Source: SURF-21 sp964529285
GTDB lineage: Bacteria; Actinomycetota; Geothermincolia; Geothermincolales; RBG-13-55-18
Assembly (NCBI GenBank): GCA_964529285.1
Contig: CAZGWK010000012.1
Span: 1-64,000, forward strand
Direction: 5' to 3'
Length of the DNA: 64,000 nt
The position numbers and the translations under genes were made by a program. Of this stretch, positions 61,081 to 64,000 are shown piece by piece. Position 1 is the stretch's first letter. Every line of letters begins with the position of its first letter. The notes beneath the pieces are model-generated. The model searched no databases and was not told the DNA's origin. It saw nothing but the letters and a program-made list of their open reading frames with translations.

Positions 61081-64000
61081 TCAGGGTGCGTAGCCGATGG
61101 AATCGTGGGCCCAGGTGCGGGAGTTGCCGTACATGGAGCGCTCGGCCACCACGTTCCCTCCCAGCGCGGTTACCACGGTGGAGACGTCCCAGTCGCTGAC
61201 GTAGTCTCCCGCAGCGAAGGTGACGCGGGAATGCGGCGCCAGGGCGAACCCCTGCGGCCCCTGCACGGGTCCCGACGAGGTCATGAAAGTGAGGTCCACC
61301 TTGACCGGGTCATCGCCGGGGTTCTGCACCAGGATGAAGGTCTCCATGCCCCCTTGCGTGCAGCCCTCGGCCAGGTACCAGACCGGGGCGGGGGCGGTGG
61401 TCCCGATGGAATCGTGGGCCCAGGTGCGGGAGTTGCCGTACATGGAGCGCTCGGCCANNNNNNNNNNNNNNNNNNNNNNNNNNNNNNNNNNNNNNNNNNN
61501 NNNNNNNNNNNNNNNNNNNNNNNNNNNNNNNNNNNNNNNNNNNNNNNNNNNNNNNNNCCACGTTCCCTCCCAGCGCGGTGACCACGGTGGAAACGTCGTA
61601 GGTATGCACGTAGTTGTGCAGGGGGAAGGTCATACGCGACCGGGCCGGTATGACAATCCCGGTGAGCGCGGGCGGAATCTTCTGCCCCTGGTCGGTCTGG
61701 AGGGTGATGTCCACCGTAACCGGGTCATCGCCGGGGTTCTGCACCAGGATGAAGGTCTCCATGCCCCCGGCGGTGCAGCCCTCGGCCAGGTACCAGGTGG
61801 AGATGATCTCGGCGAAGGTCACCACCACGTCGTGGTCCGCGGTGACACTCGGGATGACGTATGGATCGGCTACGGGCATGCGGATCCCGTTGTCTGTGAT
61901 GCTCGCCACGTGGTATCCCTCGTCCGGGATAATATCGACTGCCGCGGCGCCGCCGTAGTCAACGCTCTGTGACGCCGGGTCCACGCTGCCGTGGCCCCCG
62001 GAGACGGAGGCGTCGACGGTATGCGTATCGATGGCAAAAGTTACCACCACGTCGTGGTCCGCGGTGACACTCGGGATGACGTATGGCTCGGCTACGGGCA
62101 CGGGTGCCCCGTTGTCGGTGATGCTCTCCACGTGGTATCCCTCTTCCGGGATAATATCGACTGCCGCGGCGCCGCCGTAGTCAACGCTCTGTGACGCCGG
62201 GTCCACGCTGCCGTGGCCGCCGGAGACGGAGGCGTCTACGGTGAAGGTGTCGATGGCGAAGAAAGCGACCACGTAGTGGTCCGAGGCCACGTCGCTTATC
62301 ACGTAGGGGTCTGCTATCTCCACGGGGACCATGTTGTCCAGGATATAAGACACGTGGTAGCCCTCGTCGGGCACCATGTCTATGCTGGCCGTGCCCCCCC
62401 ACTCCACGCTCTGCGACGGCGGGTCCACGCTGCCGTGTCCGGTGAAAAACACCGCAGCCGTGATGTCGTAAACGTTCAACGCGAAGTGGGCCACCAGGGT
62501 GCGGTCGCAGGTGGCGGTGAAGGAGTAGTCGGGATCGGTGCTCACCTCCGTCCCGCCCTCGGTCCAGTTCACGAAGTGATAGCCGCTCCCCGTATCGGGG
62601 GTGGCGACCATGTTCACGGTGTAGCCGTGGGTGTAGGTGCCCGCCCCGCTCACGCTGCCCCCCGCCGGGGGCTCGGCCGAGGCGGTTATATCGTATGTGT
62701 TCAACGCGAAGTTAGCCGTAAGGTCGCGGTCGCAGGTGGCGGTGAAGGAATAAGTCTCGGAGGTGCTCACCTCCACACCGCCCTCGGTCCAGTTCACGAA
62801 ATGGAAGCCGAGGTCAGTCCAGGTTGTGACCATAAGGTCCACGGTGTCGCCGTGGGTGTAGGTGCCCGCCCCGCTCACTATCCCACCGGTCGGAGGCCAG
62901 GGCGCTGCCTCGATATCGTATGTGTTCAACGCGAAGTGGGCCACCAGGTCGCGGTCGCAGGTGGCGGTGAAGGAATAGTCCGGGTCGGTGGAAACCTCCG
63001 TCCCGCCCTCGGTCCAGTTCACGAAGTGATAGCCGCTCCCCGTATCGGGGGTGGCGACCATGTTCACGGTATCGCCGTGGGTGTAGGTGCCCGCCCCGCT
63101 CACGCCGCCCCCCGCCGGGGGCTCGGCCGAGGCGGTTATATCGTACGTGTTCAACGCGAAGTGGGCCACCAGGGTGCGGTCGCAGGTGGCGGTGAAGGAG
63201 TAGTCGGGATCGGTGGATACCTCCACCCCGCCCTCGGTCCAGTTCACGAAGTGGTAGCCGCTCCCCGTATCGGGGGTGGCCACCAGGTTCACGGTTTCGT
63301 TGTATTCGAATGGGCCCCACCCGCTGGCTCCACCGCCATCCGGCGGGTCGGAAGTCGCGATGATATGGTATACGTCCGTATCGAAGTGAGCTACCAGGGT
63401 GCGGTCTGCCGTGGCGGTGAAGGAGTAGTCGGGGTCCGTGCTCACCTCCGTACCGCCCTCGGTCCAGCCGGTGAAATGGTAGTGATCGGCGGCGGTGGCC
63501 GTTAGGTCGATGTCTGCTCCATGGTCAGCGATGCCGCTGTAGCGGAAAACCCCCTGCCCTTCCGTACCCGCGTAGATGCCGCTCCCGTCCCGGGCCAGGG
63601 AGCGGAAGGCATATCCGCTCAACCCGCCCCCGGTGTCTTTCCAGGCATCGAGGGCCGGGTCGTAATGCCACACGCCGCTGGCGTCGGTCCCCGCGTAGAG
63701 ACAGGAAGCGGTGCCGTCCCAAGCCAGGGACCACACGGTGAAGCCGCTCACGGCCGCCCCGGCGCTGCTCCAGGTACCATCACCGGGATCGTAGCGTAAC
63801 ACGCCGTTTTCGAAAGTCCCCGCGTAGAGGCCGCTCCCGTCCCAGGCCAGGGAGAGATAGCTGCAGCCTGCGGCCGCCCCGGTGTCGCTCCAGGTCCCCG
63901 TACCCGGGTCGTAGCGCCACACGCCGTTGGCGCTGGTGCCCGCGTAGAGGCCGCTCCCGTCCCAGGCCAGGGAGATGACGTAGAAGCCGCTCACGCTGCC
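61081..64000 (-). CDS. large exported repeat protein: propeller-like repeats, InlB-type B-repeats, WYxAEGCT repeats (5' end outside window)
   Basis: The frame enters from the right edge. The first part has propeller-like units with SLAWDGSGLYAGT-x-GVWRYDP signatures (four in view). Eight repeats of about 75 residues follow: five with YHFVNWTEGG-EVSTDPDYSF-CDRTLVAHF, then three with GGHGSVDPASQSVDYGG-GYHVESITDNG-DHDVVVTFA, all in the style of divergent InlB B-repeats. It ends with two WYLAEGCTxGGMETFILVQN modules. Probably a cell-surface or secreted adhesive protein. A spurious N gap interrupts it; joined, the frame reads …GGNV-VAERSMYGNSRTW. Confidence 0.8.
61458..61557. other. 100-N assembly gap within a repeat, probably zero length
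   Basis: Bases before (…CGCTCGGCCA) and after (CCACGTTCCC…) the Ns join to exactly the sequence found at 61143-61165 in the other repeat copy, and the join restores one reading frame. Confidence 0.75.

Noticed and set aside
62213..63505. Plus-strand 430-codon frame antisense to the B-repeat protein
   Set aside because: Its apparent repeats are only the complement of the coding repeats on the other strand; no start signal or family resemblance.

Overview
The window is a high-GC bacterial chromosome segment, probably from a metagenome or draft assembly because it contains three 100-N scaffold gaps. The gene set points to a Gram-positive-type anaerobe: spoVG, a clostridial-style AbrB, a SpoIID/LytB protein, an L,D-transpeptidase, MEP-pathway ispE, trehalose synthesis, and a benzoyl-CoA-reductase/2-hydroxyacyl-CoA-dehydratase type operon. 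TTG and GTG starts are frequent. A deep-branching actinobacterial or Firmicutes-like lineage fits, but this is inference and no rRNA is present to settle it.

Layout. Positions 1-4.9 kb hold the end of a surface-polysaccharide cluster on the minus strand: two glycosyltransferases, a methyltransferase-like protein and a Wzm/Wzt ABC exporter. A secreted SpoIID/LytB protein with C-terminal repeats follows (5.2-7.8 kb). From 7.9 to 29 kb comes a housekeeping block (mazG, mfd, rplY, pth, prs, glmU, tRNA-Gln, spoVG, ispE, rsmA, abrB, metG, tatD, rsmI). Its order closely mirrors the oriC-proximal yabC-to-yabN region of Bacillus subtilis, with some small blocks inverted, and lipoproteins, a lipase-like lipoprotein and a DUF2330 protein are inserted in it. 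From 29 to 46 kb are cell-surface and carbohydrate genes: an L,D-transpeptidase with repeats, an epimerase, a CpsB-like phosphatase, otsB/otsA, a nucleotide-sugar dehydrogenase, nadE and a glycosyltransferase, plus two tandem paralogues of an unrecognised Cys-motif family. A RAYT-type Y1 transposase sits at 45.9-46.9 kb. From 47 to 60.5 kb a PocR-domain histidine kinase and response regulator lie downstream of a long minus-strand operon. That operon encodes two acyl-CoA dehydrogenase-like proteins, two related helical proteins of unknown function, three HgdB/BcrB/C-like subunits and two BcrA/D-like activator ATPases. The window ends inside a large exported repeat protein.

Running through everything is an abundant family of short repeats that share the core GGGGTCAG. 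Thirteen copies of a 36-bp palindromic REP plus one partial copy, and two further classes with inverted ends, sit mostly just 3' of genes and in the sense orientation. They supply the stop codons of three genes, and they flank the only transposase gene in inverted orientation. This RAYT/REP system, the dehydratase operon with its two unknown helical proteins, and the tandem Cys-motif paralogues are the most interesting parts of the window.
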